NCBI RefSeq assembly: GCF_007991735.1
Contig: NZ_BJYX01000002.1
Span: 1 to 64,000, forward strand
Reading direction: 5' to 3'
Origin: Terrabacter aerolatus
GTDB lineage: Bacteria > Actinomycetota > Actinomycetes > Actinomycetales > Dermatophilaceae
Length of the DNA: 64,000 bases
Below are positions 10,431 to 20,569 of the stretch, one piece after another (within the stretch, counting starts at the first letter, position 1; each line of letters opens with the position of its first letter). Position numbers and translations under genes: made by a program. The notes under the pieces were generated by a model. That model worked only from the letters and a program-made list of their open reading frames with translations, ran no database searches and was not told the DNA's origin.

Positions 10431-11956
10431 CCGAGGTCCTGACCGCCCTGAGCCACCGGTGGGAGTCGGCGGTGGCCACGGTGCTCGAGGGCGTGCGCGG
10501 TGTCACGGTGAGCCGTCGCTGCGCCGACGTGCCCGAGCTCCTGTCGGTCGCCGAGGTCGGGCTCGGCGACACCGCCGTCATCTCCTCCGACCTGCGTGGG
10601 ATCGACCTGGCGGTCGTGAACCGGCTGCGCGCCAACGGGATACGGGTGATCGGTGTCCATCCGGGCGACGACGAGGCGGGTGAGCGGAGACTTCGCCAGC
10701 TCACGGTGACCATCACGCTCCCTGTGGACGCGGATGCCGACCGGTGGGCGGAGGCGCTCGAGGAGGGCCGGGCGTCCGTCGACGAGCTCGAGGCGTCGCT
10801 GCGCGGGTCCGGGCTCCCGGTCGGGACCGACCCGTCCGGCCTCACCGACCGGTCGGGGCTCGCGGACGGGGCAGATGGCTCTACCCCGGCCGACCCGGTC
10901 CTCGAGGACTCGGGCCGGTCCGGAGACCCCGACGGCTGGCTGCCGGCCGGTTCCGAGGTGGGGCGGTCGGGCCGTGCTACCGACGACGGCACGGCCGCCG
11001 GTGTCGGCAGGAGCTCGGGCGACGTCGGGTCCGAGCCGGCACCCGACGGGTCGCGCCGCGGTCCCGAACGGGCCCCGGTCGTCGCCGTGTGGGGGCCGAC
11101 CGGTGCACCCGGACGCACGACCGTGGCGACGACGCTCGCCGCCGAGGTGGCCGGGCGCGGCGTCGAGGTGCTGCTCGTCGACGCCGACACCTACGGCGGC
11201 TGCGTGGCGCAGACCCTGGGGCTGCTCGACGAGGCGCCGGGCATCGCGGCCGCCTGCCGAGCCGCCGACCAGGGCCTGCTCGACCTGCCCGCCCTCTCGC
11301 GCATCGCCCCCTCCGTGGCGTCCGGCCTGCGCGTGCTCACGGGGCTGCCCAAGGCGGAGCGCTGGCCGGAGGTGCGTGCGGCAGCGCTCGAGCGCGTGCT
11401 CGAGCTGAGCCGGTCGCTCGTGCAGGTGGTCGTCGTCGACTGCGGCTTCTGCCTCGAGGACGACGAGGAGCTGAGCTACGACACCGTGGCCCCGCGCCGC
11501 AACGAGGCGACCCTGACCTCGCTCGCGGCCTCCGACGTGGTCGTCGCCGTGGGCGGCGCGGACCCCGTGGCGCTCCAGCGGTTCGTCCGCGGTCTCCAGG
11601 AGCTCGGCACCGTGCCGTCGGGCGAGCCGGTGCCGGTCGTCAACCGGGTCCGCAGCGCAGCCGTCGGCTCCCGGCCGGAGTCACGCATCGCCGACTCGCT
11701 GCTGCGTTTCGCCGGATTGTCGTCGGTGCGCTTCGTGCCCGACGACCCTGCGACCCTCGACGCGGCCCTGCTCGCGGGGCGCTCGGTCGTCGAGCACGCA
11801 CCCGAGTCGCCGGTGCGCGCCGCCGTGGCCGACCTCGCCACGGCGGTGCTGCCGTGGACCGTCACGCCCGCGGCTCGCCGGGACCGGCGCGAGGACCGTC
11901 GCCCGGGCCGTCGTCGGCCCCCACGCGGTGGCCGCTCGGCCCCCGTCGGGGCCTGA
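10427..11956 (+). CDS. CpaE/MinD-like ATPase
   Basis: A 509-residue protein. Residues about 1-120 look like the receiver-like N-domain of CpaE/TadZ. A Gly/Ser/Asp-rich linker follows (about 125-215), then a MinD/ParA-like P-loop domain. The P-loop reads GPTGAPGRTT, with Arg where the Walker A lysine normally sits. The signature Asp is in LLVDADTYGG, and an ATPase-type VVVDCGF follows. CpaE proteins position pilus machinery at the membrane or pole. The tail is Arg/Pro rich. It may have altered nucleotide use because of the Lys-to-Arg change. It is co-transcribed with the SAF gene. Confidence 0.8.
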   Translation: MTEVLTALSHRWESAVATVLEGVRGVTVSRRCADVPELLSVAEVGLGDTAVISSDLRGIDLAVVNRLRANGIRVIGVHPGDDEAGERRLRQLTVTITLPVDADADRWAEALEEGRASVDELEASLRGSGLPVGTDPSGLTDRSGLADGADGSTPADPVLEDSGRSGDPDGWLPAGSEVGRSGRATDDGTAAGVGRSSGDVGSEPAPDGSRRGPERAPVVAVWGPTGAPGRTTVATTLAAEVAGRGVEVLLVDADTYGGCVAQTLGLLDEAPGIAAACRAADQGLLDLPALSRIAPSVASGLRVLTGLPKAERWPEVRAAALERVLELSRSLVQVVVVDCGFCLEDDEELSYDTVAPRRNEATLTSLAASDVVVAVGGADPVALQRFVRGLQELGTVPSGEPVPVVNRVRSAAVGSRPESRIADSLLRFAGLSSVRFVPDDPATLDAALLAGRSVVEHAPESPVRAAVADLATAVLPWTVTPAARRDRREDRRPGRRRPPRGGRSAPVGA

Positions 11957-11972
11957 GGGGCGCTCGCAGGGT

Positions 11973-13343
11973 TCAGGGCGCGAAGAGGATCGTCAGGCCG
12001 CCGAGCGTGTAGAGGATCATGACGACCATGAGGGGCACCTGACCGACCACCGCGGCGCGGCGGTCGAGGACCGTGATGGCGCGCTCGTGGGCGGCGAGGA
12101 CGCCGAGCAGGTGGCCGACGACGATGCTCACCGCCTGGATCGTCGCGACGAGGGTGGGCTGGATCAGGGCGTCGTTCGGGACGAGGCCGGCGGTGCCGAG
12201 CAGGTCGGCACCGGTGCCGAGGGGGTCGGTGAGCAGCCGCCACGCGTACTGCCCCTGGTAGACCCACAGCGACCAGTAGTGCGCGACGACGTAGCCACCC
12301 GCGATCGGGATGAGCGAGGGCGCGATGTCGCTGACGAAGGTGAAGGAGCGGGCGAACGGCTCGCCCGAGAGCCGTACCGACACCACCGAGGCCAGCCAGA
12401 TCGTCACGGCCACGAGTCCGAAGAAGGTCAGCAGGGTCGCCGTCTTGAGCAGGGACGACGAGACCGGTGACGTCTGCACGAACGTCGACCACGACAGGTT
12501 GGCCGAGAAGCCGTCGTATGCCGTCCCGCCGAGCATCACGGCGACCGTGGGCACGAGCCCGCGCTGGCCGCGCAGGCCGTTGACGCCGTGCAGCGGGGTG
12601 CGCAGCACCCAGCGTCCGTCGTGCCGCCGGCCGAGGGGCGAGAGCAGGCCGAGCAGCCGGGACCACGCCTCGAAGGGGTCGGCGTGGTCGAACCACGTGC
12701 GGCCGAAGACGGCTGAGCCGAGCAGGGACACCGCGAAGAAGCCGCCGACGAGGAGCTGGAGGAAGCCGAGCGAGGTGTTGTTCTCGGCGACGAGCTCGAC
12801 CCACGTGAACGTTCCGAGGCCGAGCGCGGCGGGCCAGAGTCCCCAGCGGTAGGGCAGGGCGGCGAGGTCGGGCGAGACGCGGGCGAGGCGGAGCAGTCCG
12901 GCGTGCAGCGCGCGCACCGGGTTGATGACCCGCCAGACGGGCCCGAGCAGCATCGAGGAGAACGCCAAACCGACCCATAGCCACACGTAGACGACGTGGG
13001 GCACGGGGTTGCGGGCCGAGTCCGGTCCGAGGACGAGCGCGACGAGGGTCCACACCGTGAGCACGGCCGCGAGGGCGCGCGCCACGGCGCGGAGCGAACG
13101 CGAGTCGAGCAGCGCCGCCACGGGCCGTGGCAGCAGCACCCCGTCGGTGTCCCGCAGCCGCGGCTCGCGCCACAGGGTGCCGATGGCGACGAACGAGATC
13201 ACGAGTGCGGCGACGGCCGCGATGACGAGGGCGGTGAACGGCAGCGGGAGGTCGCCGCGGCTGCCGACCCCGTGAGCCGGAACCAGTCCCGGCGCAAGGC
13301 CCGGGATCAGGCCGGGCGCCAGCTGGGGAGCGGTGAGCGCCAC
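11973..13343 (-). CDS. Polytopic membrane protein (possibly fenitrothion hydrolase-like)
   Basis: A 456-residue protein with about nine to ten predicted transmembrane helices, for example FTALVIAAVAALVISFVAIG and TLLTFFGLVAVTIWLASVV. It carries a His-containing membrane motif, GGYVVAHYWSLWVYQGQ. Similar actinobacterial proteins are often named fenitrothion hydrolase after a Burkholderia membrane protein, but the natural function is unknown. I propose the GTG at 13343, 2 nt after the stop of the upstream lipoprotein gene. The pairing with a cupredoxin-like lipoprotein suggests a metal- or redox-linked membrane role (inference). Confidence 0.6.
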   Translation of the reverse strand: MALTAPQLAPGLIPGLAPGLVPAHGVGSRGDLPLPFTALVIAAVAALVISFVAIGTLWREPRLRDTDGVLLPRPVAALLDSRSLRAVARALAAVLTVWTLVALVLGPDSARNPVPHVVYVWLWVGLAFSSMLLGPVWRVINPVRALHAGLLRLARVSPDLAALPYRWGLWPAALGLGTFTWVELVAENNTSLGFLQLLVGGFFAVSLLGSAVFGRTWFDHADPFEAWSRLLGLLSPLGRRHDGRWVLRTPLHGVNGLRGQRGLVPTVAVMLGGTAYDGFSANLSWSTFVQTSPVSSSLLKTATLLTFFGLVAVTIWLASVVSVRLSGEPFARSFTFVSDIAPSLIPIAGGYVVAHYWSLWVYQGQYAWRLLTDPLGTGADLLGTAGLVPNDALIQPTLVATIQAVSIVVGHLLGVLAAHERAITVLDRRAAVVGQVPLMVVMILYTLGGLTILFAP

Positions 13344-13345
13344 GG

Positions 13346-13732
13346 TCAGCGGACGGCGACCGTGAGCAGGGTCAGGGCCGGCTCGTGCGTCTCGACCTCG
13401 TAGGAGCCGGGCTCCTTGCCCGTGAGCCGGAGCGTCGTCGGCACGCCGGACTTGAGGGCCTCCTCGACGTCGAAGCCGTGCGCGTGCAGCTCGTCGTCGT
13501 GGTCGCTCGTCACGACGAGCTCCAGGGTCGAGCCGAGCGGGAGGTCGACCTGCGCCGGGGCCGGCGTCACGGTCGTCCCGGTGATCGTCACGGCGAGCCG
13601 CTTGACGCTGCCGGTGGAGACCACGCCGCCGGCGCCACTGGACCCCGGGTCGGGGCTCGAGGAGGAGCAGCCCCCCGTCACCACGAGGGCGAGGACGCAC
13701 ACGGCATACGGAAGGGCTCGAAACGCACGCAT
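13346..13732 (-). CDS. Cupredoxin-like lipoprotein
   Basis: A 128-residue secreted lipoprotein. It has a signal peptide with lipobox VTGGC (Cys near residue 22), a Ser/Gly linker, then one beta-sandwich domain of the EfeO/cupredoxin type (about 45-128). That domain includes VDLPLGSTLELVVTSDHDDE and HAHGFDVE. The His residues could bind metal, but the full Cys-Met-His copper set of classical cupredoxins is not seen. ATG 13732 lies 7 nt after a TAGGAT -10 on the minus strand, so the mRNA may be leaderless. It sits 2 nt from the downstream membrane protein gene. Confidence 0.7.
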   Translation of the reverse strand: MRAFRALPYAVCVLALVVTGGCSSSSPDPGSSGAGGVVSTGSVKRLAVTITGTTVTPAPAQVDLPLGSTLELVVTSDHDDELHAHGFDVEEALKSGVPTTLRLTGKEPGSYEVETHEPALTLLTVAVR

Positions 13733-13739
13733 GGCCACG

Positions 13740-13745
13740 ATCCTA
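13740..13745 (-). promoter_or_regulatory. -10 element of the lipoprotein/membrane protein operon
   Basis: TAGGAT on the minus strand, 7 nt before the ATG at 13732. This spacing implies a leaderless transcript. Confidence 0.5.
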
Positions 13746-13772
13746 GGCAAGGCGGTCTGGCAGAGTGTGACC

Positions 13773-15194
13773 ATGTCTGACCGCCTGACCTCGCTCGACG
13801 CGTCGTTCCTCTACCTCGAGGAGTCCACCACGTCGATGCACGTCGGGTCGGTCATGGTCTTCCAGCCGCCGCGGGAGGGCTTCGACTACGACCAGCTCGT
13901 GCGGATCATCGAGGGGCGGATCGGCGCGATCCCGCGCTTCCGGCAGAAGGTCCTCGACGTGCCGGGTCGCATCGCCAACCCCGTGTGGGTCGACGACGAG
14001 GCCTTCGACCTGGGCTACCACGTGCGCCGGGCCGGCCTGCCCCGCCCCGGCAGCGACCGGCAGCTGCAGGACTTCGTCGCGCGCGTCCAGCCGCGCAAGC
14101 TCGACCGCACCCGTCCGCTGTGGGAGGTCTACCTCGTCGAGGGCCTGCACGACGGCCGCTTCGCCATCGTCACCAAGACCCACCACGCACTCATCGACGG
14201 CGTCAACGCCCTCGACATCGCCCACGTCATCGTCGACGCCGTCAAGGGCGAGGACGAGGACGACCTCGTCGCGCCCTGGGAGCCCAGCCGTCCGCCGTCG
14301 TCGGTCGAGCTGGTGACGGGAGCGGTCATCGACGCCGTGCGACGCCCGACCCAGGTCGTCGACCTGGTGCGCGGCGGCCTCAACGACGCCCTCAACGTCG
14401 GCATGCGGGCCGTGGAGTCGGCCGGACAGGTGCTCTCGACGGTCGCGCGCACGGCGGCACGCCCGGCTCCGGACTCGCCCCTCAACGCCGAGATCGGGTC
14501 GGCCCGCCGCTGGGTCATGATCGCGACCGACCTCGAGGACTACCGCCTCGTGCGCAAGCGTCTCGCCCGCGGGGCGTACGCCGAGGACGTCACCATCAAC
14601 GACGTCGTGCTCGCGACCATCGCGGGTGGCTTCCGTGCGTGGCTGCTGGGGCGGGGTGAGGCCGTGAGCCCCCACACCTCGGTGCGCGCCATGGTGCCGG
14701 TCAGCATCTACGGCGACGACCCGGCCGGGATGTACGCCAACCAGGTCATGGCGTGCGTCGTCAACCTGCCCGTGGGCGAACCCGGGGCGTCGATGCGCCT
14801 GCACCAGATCGCGTTCGCCATGCGGCAGCAGATGGAGGGTGGGCAGGCCGTCGGGGCCACCTCGCTCGCCAACCTCGCTGGCTTCGCGCCGCCGACGCTG
14901 CACGCCCTGGGCGCCCGCCTCGGCTCGGCGATGTCGCGCCGGCTCTACAACGTCATGATCACCAACGTGCCCGGCCCGCAGACCCCGCTCTACGCCGGCG
15001 ACGCGGAGATGCTCTCGACCTACCCGGTGACGCCGCTCGCCAAGGGGCAGGCGCTCTCCATCGGCATCACGTCCTACAACGGCGGCGTCTACTTCGGCCT
15101 CAACGCCGACCGGGACGCGATGCCCGACGTCGACGTGCTCGGCCAGTCCATCGTCGAGTCGCTCGCCGAGCTGACGAGCGGGAGGGAGTCCTGA
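13773..15194 (+). CDS. Wax ester synthase/diacylglycerol acyltransferase (WS/DGAT)
   Basis: WS/DGAT enzymes join acyl-CoA to diacylglycerol or long alcohols to make storage lipids. The 473-residue protein has the active-site motif HHALIDG (His137, His138, Asp142) and a C-terminal half with NVPGPQTPLYAGDAE, both diagnostic. Length is typical. ATG 13773 lies 6 nt after CAGAGT, a -10-like box. It begins a run of three closely spaced plus-strand genes. The enzyme family is certain. Which lipid is made is not visible. Confidence 0.93.
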   Translation: MSDRLTSLDASFLYLEESTTSMHVGSVMVFQPPREGFDYDQLVRIIEGRIGAIPRFRQKVLDVPGRIANPVWVDDEAFDLGYHVRRAGLPRPGSDRQLQDFVARVQPRKLDRTRPLWEVYLVEGLHDGRFAIVTKTHHALIDGVNALDIAHVIVDAVKGEDEDDLVAPWEPSRPPSSVELVTGAVIDAVRRPTQVVDLVRGGLNDALNVGMRAVESAGQVLSTVARTAARPAPDSPLNAEIGSARRWVMIATDLEDYRLVRKRLARGAYAEDVTINDVVLATIAGGFRAWLLGRGEAVSPHTSVRAMVPVSIYGDDPAGMYANQVMACVVNLPVGEPGASMRLHQIAFAMRQQMEGGQAVGATSLANLAGFAPPTLHALGARLGSAMSRRLYNVMITNVPGPQTPLYAGDAEMLSTYPVTPLAKGQALSIGITSYNGGVYFGLNADRDAMPDVDVLGQSIVESLAELTSGRES

Positions 15195-15634
15195 TGCCGG
15201 TCGTGCGCGTCTACGTGCCGCTGGGCCGGACGGGTCTCGAGGAGCTCGCCTCGACGGGCGCCCTCGCGGCCGGGCCCGGCACCCCGCGGACGGCGTATGC
15301 CGTGACGTCGGGTCTCGAGCAGGCCGCGCCGGGACTCGACGTGGAGGACCTCGAGTACGCCGCCTTCAGCGATGCCGTCGAGGCCGCGGCCGGGCTCCGG
15401 TCGACGCGTTCGGACCGGCGGGTCGTCGCGGCGGCGGACGCAGACGCCTCGTGGGTGTCCCCGCGCGAGGGCGCTCCCGTGTCGAAGGTCGTGCTCACGG
15501 CGGCCGTGCCGCTCTCGCGCGTCGCGTCGTTCCACGTCGACGACGAGGTGACGGGGAGCGTCGACGAGGAGCCCGACGAGCTGCTCTGGTACGACGTCAC
15601 CGAGCTCGACGACGTGCGCTCGTTCTTCGGCTGA
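15194..15634 (+). CDS. DUF6912-like conserved protein
   Basis: A 146-residue protein starting MPVVRVYVPLGRTGLEELA, followed by TAYAVTSGLEQAAPG and LEYAAFSDA. This pattern is seen in small conserved actinobacterial proteins of unknown function (DUF6912 type). The C-terminal part has ELLWYDVTELDDVRSFFG. No catalytic motif is evident. Its ATG overlaps the stop of the WS/DGAT gene by one base (TGATG), so the two are translationally coupled. It precedes a Nudix hydrolase by 7 nt. No function can be assigned. Confidence 0.65.
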   Translation: MPVVRVYVPLGRTGLEELASTGALAAGPGTPRTAYAVTSGLEQAAPGLDVEDLEYAAFSDAVEAAAGLRSTRSDRRVVAAADADASWVSPREGAPVSKVVLTAAVPLSRVASFHVDDEVTGSVDEEPDELLWYDVTELDDVRSFFG

Positions 15635-15641
15635 GCCGCCC

Positions 15642-16154
15642 ATGGCCGACGACGAGGTGGTCGCCCTCTACGGCGAGGCCGGAGAGGTGGTCGGGTCGGC
15701 GCCGCGCTCCGTCATGCGGGCGCGCAACCTGCGGCACGCCGCGTCGTCGGTCGTCGTGCGCGACCGGCTGGGGCGGGTCTACCTGCACCGTCGGACGACG
15801 ACGAAGGACGTCTACCCTGGCCTGCTCGACTTCGCGGCCGGCGGTGTGGTCCTGGCGGGGGAGGACCCCGGCGTGGGCGCGGTGCGTGAGCTCGAGGAGG
15901 AGCTCGGGGTCGCCGGAGTCTCGCTCGAGCCCCTCGGGGTGGCCGACTATGCCGACGCCCACACGCGGTACCGCGCCTTCCGCTTCGTCGTGACGTGGGA
16001 CGGCCCGATCCGGTGGCAGCCGGAGGAGGTGTCCTGGGGGGAGTGGGTCACGGTCGAGGAGCTCGTGCGCCGGCTCGACGACGAGCCCGACAGCATCGTG
16101 CCCGACAGCGTCGCCGTGTGGGCCGGGGCCGTGCGGGCGTGGCTGGGGACGTGA
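15642..16154 (+). CDS. Nudix hydrolase (YfcD-like)
   Basis: A 170-residue Nudix protein. The Nudix box spans about residues 66-88, with GGVVLAGEDPGVGAVRELEE then ELG, so all catalytic glutamates are present. The N-terminal part (DEVVALYGEAGEVVGSAPRS) and the LHRRTTTKDVYPGLLDFAAG segment match the YfcD/IPP-isomerase-like branch. Its members hydrolyse nucleotide-type pyrophosphates of uncertain identity. It is the last gene of the WS/DGAT-DUF6912-Nudix cluster. Substrate unknown. Confidence 0.88.
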   Translation: MADDEVVALYGEAGEVVGSAPRSVMRARNLRHAASSVVVRDRLGRVYLHRRTTTKDVYPGLLDFAAGGVVLAGEDPGVGAVRELEEELGVAGVSLEPLGVADYADAHTRYRAFRFVVTWDGPIRWQPEEVSWGEWVTVEELVRRLDDEPDSIVPDSVAVWAGAVRAWLGT

Positions 16155-16294
16155 CCGGGGGACCTGGCTGACCTGGCTGGGGACGCGGCGTGGAGACACG
16201 GCTGACGAGGGAACGTCGTCCACCTCGTCCCCGTCCGTGGAGGCCTGAGCGTCCACGGGCTGGTCCGGGGGACTCGCAGCCGATGCATCCCTTG

Positions 16295-16300
16295 TTACCT
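16295..16300 (+). promoter_or_regulatory. -10 element of the SGNH hydrolase gene
   Basis: TTACCT lies 7 nt before ATG 16308. The spacing implies a leaderless mRNA. Confidence 0.45.
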
Positions 16301-16307
16301 TGCCCGG

Positions 16308-17021
16308 ATGGACTTCACCGCTGACGAGTACGCGCGCCGCGATGCCGACCGACTCCGCGAGATCCTCGCCGGGCCTCCCGTGACCTGGGTGTTCCTCGGG
16401 GACAGCATCACGCAGGGCGTCACGCACACGCACGGTCACCGCGGCTACGTCGAGCACTTCGCCGAGCGCGTCCGCGGTGAGCTCGGCCGGCGTGGTGACG
16501 CGGTCATCAACTCCGGTGTGTCGGGAGCCACGACCGAGGACCTGCTTCCCGAGTTCCACTGGCGCGCAGGGCGGTTCGCTCCCGACGTCGTCTTCGTGAT
16601 GTTCGGCACCAACGACATCCTCGCCGGTGAGGACGGCGTGCGAGGGTTCCGCTACCGGCTCGACCAGATCGTCCAGCGCTCCCGGGACGTGGGCGCCACC
16701 GTCGTGCTCCAGACCCCGCCGCCCGTGCTCGAGGAGGGCGGCCGCAGTCCCCACCTCCTCGCCCTCTACGCCGACGCGGTGCGCGAGGTGGCCCGCGACC
16801 TCGGCGTCCTCGTCGTCGACCACTCCGGAGCGTGGGCGAGCGCGGCCGGCGACGCCGGTGACGACGTCGCGCCGGCGGGCTGGCTCGACGACGCGTTCCA
16901 CCCCGGCGCTCGCGGGCACCACGAGCTGACGCTGACGCTCCTGTCGACCCTCGGCATCTCCGACCGGACCAGCGACGTGTGCTCGCTCCAGGTCGACGAC
17001 GCCGTGGGCGCCCCCGCCTGA
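16308..17021 (+). CDS. SGNH/GDSL-type hydrolase
   Basis: A 237-residue cytoplasmic SGNH hydrolase. Block I is FLGDSITQG (nucleophile Ser33), the Gly block is NSGVSGATTEDLL, the Asn block is FGTNDI, and the catalytic Asp-x-x-His is DDAFHPG (His198). All four SGNH residues are intact. There is no signal peptide, so the substrate is probably intracellular (an ester, thioester or acetyl group). It stands alone, with its own promoter. Confidence 0.9.
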   Translation: MDFTADEYARRDADRLREILAGPPVTWVFLGDSITQGVTHTHGHRGYVEHFAERVRGELGRRGDAVINSGVSGATTEDLLPEFHWRAGRFAPDVVFVMFGTNDILAGEDGVRGFRYRLDQIVQRSRDVGATVVLQTPPPVLEEGGRSPHLLALYADAVREVARDLGVLVVDHSGAWASAAGDAGDDVAPAGWLDDAFHPGARGHHELTLTLLSTLGISDRTSDVCSLQVDDAVGAPA

Positions 17022-17034
17022 CCACCCGGCATAC

Positions 17035-17085
17035 GACCCGACCCGACCCGGCCCGACCCGGCCGACCCGGCCGACCCGGCCCGGC
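17035..17085. repeat. GACCCG/GCC simple repeat
   Basis: A low-complexity tract of repeated GACCCG and GGCC units between the SGNH gene and the DUF4870-like gene. It has no coding content, and may be slippage-prone. Confidence 0.75.
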
Positions 17086-17176
17086 TCAGCTCGCGTCGAT
17101 GGTCAGGGGCAGGTCAGGGTCGGCTCAGGGAACTCCCCAGCAGCGCGACCGGACCGGTCCGCGCGACGATGGGGTC

Positions 17177-17575
17177 ATGACATCACCGATTCCCGACCCG
17201 TCTGGCCAGTCCCTGACGCCGACGAGCGACGAGCGCACGTGGGCCGTCCTCGGGCACCTCGCCGCGATCGTCGCCGCGATCGTCTCCGTGGGCTGGCTCA
17301 GCTTTGTCGGCCCGCTCGTCATCTGGGCCATCTACAAGGACAGGAGCGCCTTCGTCCGCCAGGCAGCCGCCGGTTCGTTCAACTTCAACCTGGCCGTCTG
17401 GGTCGCGATCATCGCCGGCTGGATCATGTTCTTCACGGTCATCCTCATCCCGATCGCCCTCATCGTGTGGTTCGTCGCCGTCGTGGCCGCGCTGTGGTAC
17501 CACGTGCGCGCCGCGATGGCCGCTGGACGCGGTGAGTCCTTCCTCTACCCGTGGGGCATCCCGGTCCTGCACTGA
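17177..17575 (+). CDS. DUF4870-like small membrane protein
   Basis: A 132-residue protein with a short polar N-terminus, then TWAVLGHLAAIVAAIVSVGW, and three membrane helices. The middle part WAIYKDRSAFVRQAAAGSFNF is the family signature: helix, a KD-x-S-x-FVR loop, helix. The C-terminal part is WYHVRAAMAAGRGESFLYPW. Such proteins are widespread and uncharacterised. ATG 17177 follows a -10-like GACGAT by 6 nt. Confidence 0.8.
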   Translation: MTSPIPDPSGQSLTPTSDERTWAVLGHLAAIVAAIVSVGWLSFVGPLVIWAIYKDRSAFVRQAAAGSFNFNLAVWVAIIAGWIMFFTVILIPIALIVWFVAVVAALWYHVRAAMAAGRGESFLYPWGIPVLH

Positions 17576-17650
17576 CGGGTCAGGGCTCCCGAGGGCTCCT
17601 GCAGGCATGGAACGATGGGGTGGCTCCGCCCACGAGGCGGGCCATCCCGC

Positions 17651-17666
17651 TCGCCCGGTCGGGCGA
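17651..17666 (+). promoter_or_regulatory. Small hairpin in the pruA leader
   Basis: TCGCCCG-GT-CGGGCGA is a perfect 7-bp inverted repeat about 27 nt before the pruA start. It may act in DNA or RNA. Confidence 0.35.
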
Positions 17667-17693
17667 GACCCCGTGCCAACCGCAGGAGACTTG

Positions 17694-19322
<1,629 letters not shown>

Positions 19323-19340
19323 TCGCCCGACCAGGTATGC

Positions 19341-19376
19341 CGCAGGGCCCGTCTCCGAGTGGAGGCGGGCCCTGCG
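19341..19376. terminator. Strong bidirectional terminator after pruA
   Basis: A 16-bp stem with one G-T pair (19341-19356 with 19361-19376) and a 4-nt loop lies between convergent pruA and the DUF2505 gene. Confidence 0.8.
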
Positions 19377-19455
19377 GCGTGAGGGGCGTCAGGTCGTGAA
19401 GACGGCTCGGCGGGCAGTGGGGTGGTGTGGTCGAGCGTCGAGCCGGGCCGAGGGG

Positions 19456-19953
19456 TCAGGCGTGCTCGGCGAGCCAGGCGTTGCCGGTGCGCTGCTCGCT
19501 GCGGATCGCGTCGATGACGGCCGGGGCCGCGGCCTTCTCGACCTTCCCGCCGAAGAGCGGGATCGAGGCCTTGAGGTCGCCGTCGATGGTGATCTGCGTG
19601 CCGCCCCCGGTGGGCGCGAGCCGGATCGTCGACCGCATCGCGACCGGGGCCCCGGCCACCTCGACGGTGAGCGTGCCGGTGCGGGTGCCGTCACCGGCGG
19701 CGCCACCCCACTCGTACGTCTCCGTCACCGAGAGGGTCGGGCCGACGATCGACTTGGCGAAGTCGGGCAGGTCGTCGGCAGGCAGGTCGCGCTTGGTGAC
19801 GACGCGGGCGCCGTCGCCGGCGGGGCTGACCGCGGCCTCGTGCCGCTGCGCGCCGGCCTCGACGCACTTGCGCTCCTGGAACGCCCGGTCGGTGACCATG
19901 GCGTAGACGGCCTCTGGCGGCGCGGCATACGTGATCGTCTCGGAGATCTTCAT
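19456..19953 (-). CDS. DUF2505 (SRPBCC-like) protein
   Basis: A 165-residue protein starting MKISETITYAAPPEAVYAMV, the strand/helix start of a START/SRPBCC-like lipid-binding fold. It continues with TETYEWGG and GGGTQITIDGDLKASIPLFG, typical of DUF2505 proteins of actinobacteria. The longer in-frame reading upstream runs through a simple repeat and is not used. ATG 19953 lies 7 nt after TAGCGT on the minus strand. Function unknown; ligand binding is inferred from the fold. Confidence 0.8.
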   Translation of the reverse strand: MKISETITYAAPPEAVYAMVTDRAFQERKCVEAGAQRHEAAVSPAGDGARVVTKRDLPADDLPDFAKSIVGPTLSVTETYEWGGAAGDGTRTGTLTVEVAGAPVAMRSTIRLAPTGGGTQITIDGDLKASIPLFGGKVEKAAAPAVIDAIRSEQRTGNAWLAEHA

Positions 19954-19996
19954 GGTCGCAACGCTATTGCACGCGAGCCCGCGGGCGAGGACGTGT

Positions 19997-20029
19997 GTCG
20001 AGCAGGTCGAGCAGGTCGAGCAGGTCGAG
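19997..20029. repeat. Tandem 9-bp repeat
   Basis: GTCGAGCAG is repeated perfectly 3.7 times in the gap between the DUF2505 gene and the next minus-strand gene. It may be a slippage product or a binding array. Confidence 0.8.
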
Positions 20030-20077
20030 TCGGCCGTCGAAGCGCACGACGAGGGCCGCACGCTCCCGGCGGGGTGC

Positions 20078-20569
20078 TCAGGCGCCCGAGCGGGCCCGGT
20101 CCGAGAGCGCTGCGAGCGTGGCCGTCGACGCCTCTAGCTCGCGGCGCAGCCGGGCCTGCTCCCGTGAACGCACCGCCGTCACCCGGTTGAGCAGCTCCTG
20201 GAGCCGCTCGCGCTCGGCGAGCCGCTCGGCCGGCTCCACCCGGCTCGGGCCGGAGCGTTCGACGACGAGCTGGCCGTCGATGACGAGGTCACAGCGGGTC
20301 AGCGCCGGCTCGAGGGTGCGCACGCGCGCCGCCGACTCGACCGCGGTCGTCGTCCACGACTGGAGCAGTCCACCGACGCGGTCGAGCTCCGTCGCGGCCC
20401 GGGCCACGAGGTCGCGTTCGGTCCCCGTGGCGTCGGGGGAGCCGGTACGTCCGGCGCGTCGTGCGGTCGCGTCGAGGTCGACGACGAGGTCTGCCAGCCG
20501 CCGTGCCTGCGTGCGCAGCGCTCCTCCGAGGGCCGAGGTGGAGCCGACGTCGCCCGGGGAGAACGTCAT
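20078..20569 (-). CDS. Hypothetical helical protein
   Basis: A 163-residue protein with long charged helices, such as LRTQARRLADLVVDLDATAR and RLQELLNRVTAVRSREQAR. It is probably a coiled-coil or helical bundle. There is no signal peptide or membrane segment. It is second in a two-gene minus-strand operon (4-nt ATGA overlap with the gene at 20566). The size and helical-hairpin look recall small secreted WXG100-type proteins, but no clear WXG motif pair is present, so I do not assign a family. Confidence 0.55.
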   Translation of the reverse strand: MTFSPGDVGSTSALGGALRTQARRLADLVVDLDATARRAGRTGSPDATGTERDLVARAATELDRVGGLLQSWTTTAVESAARVRTLEPALTRCDLVIDGQLVVERSGPSRVEPAERLAERERLQELLNRVTAVRSREQARLRRELEASTATLAALSDRARSGA

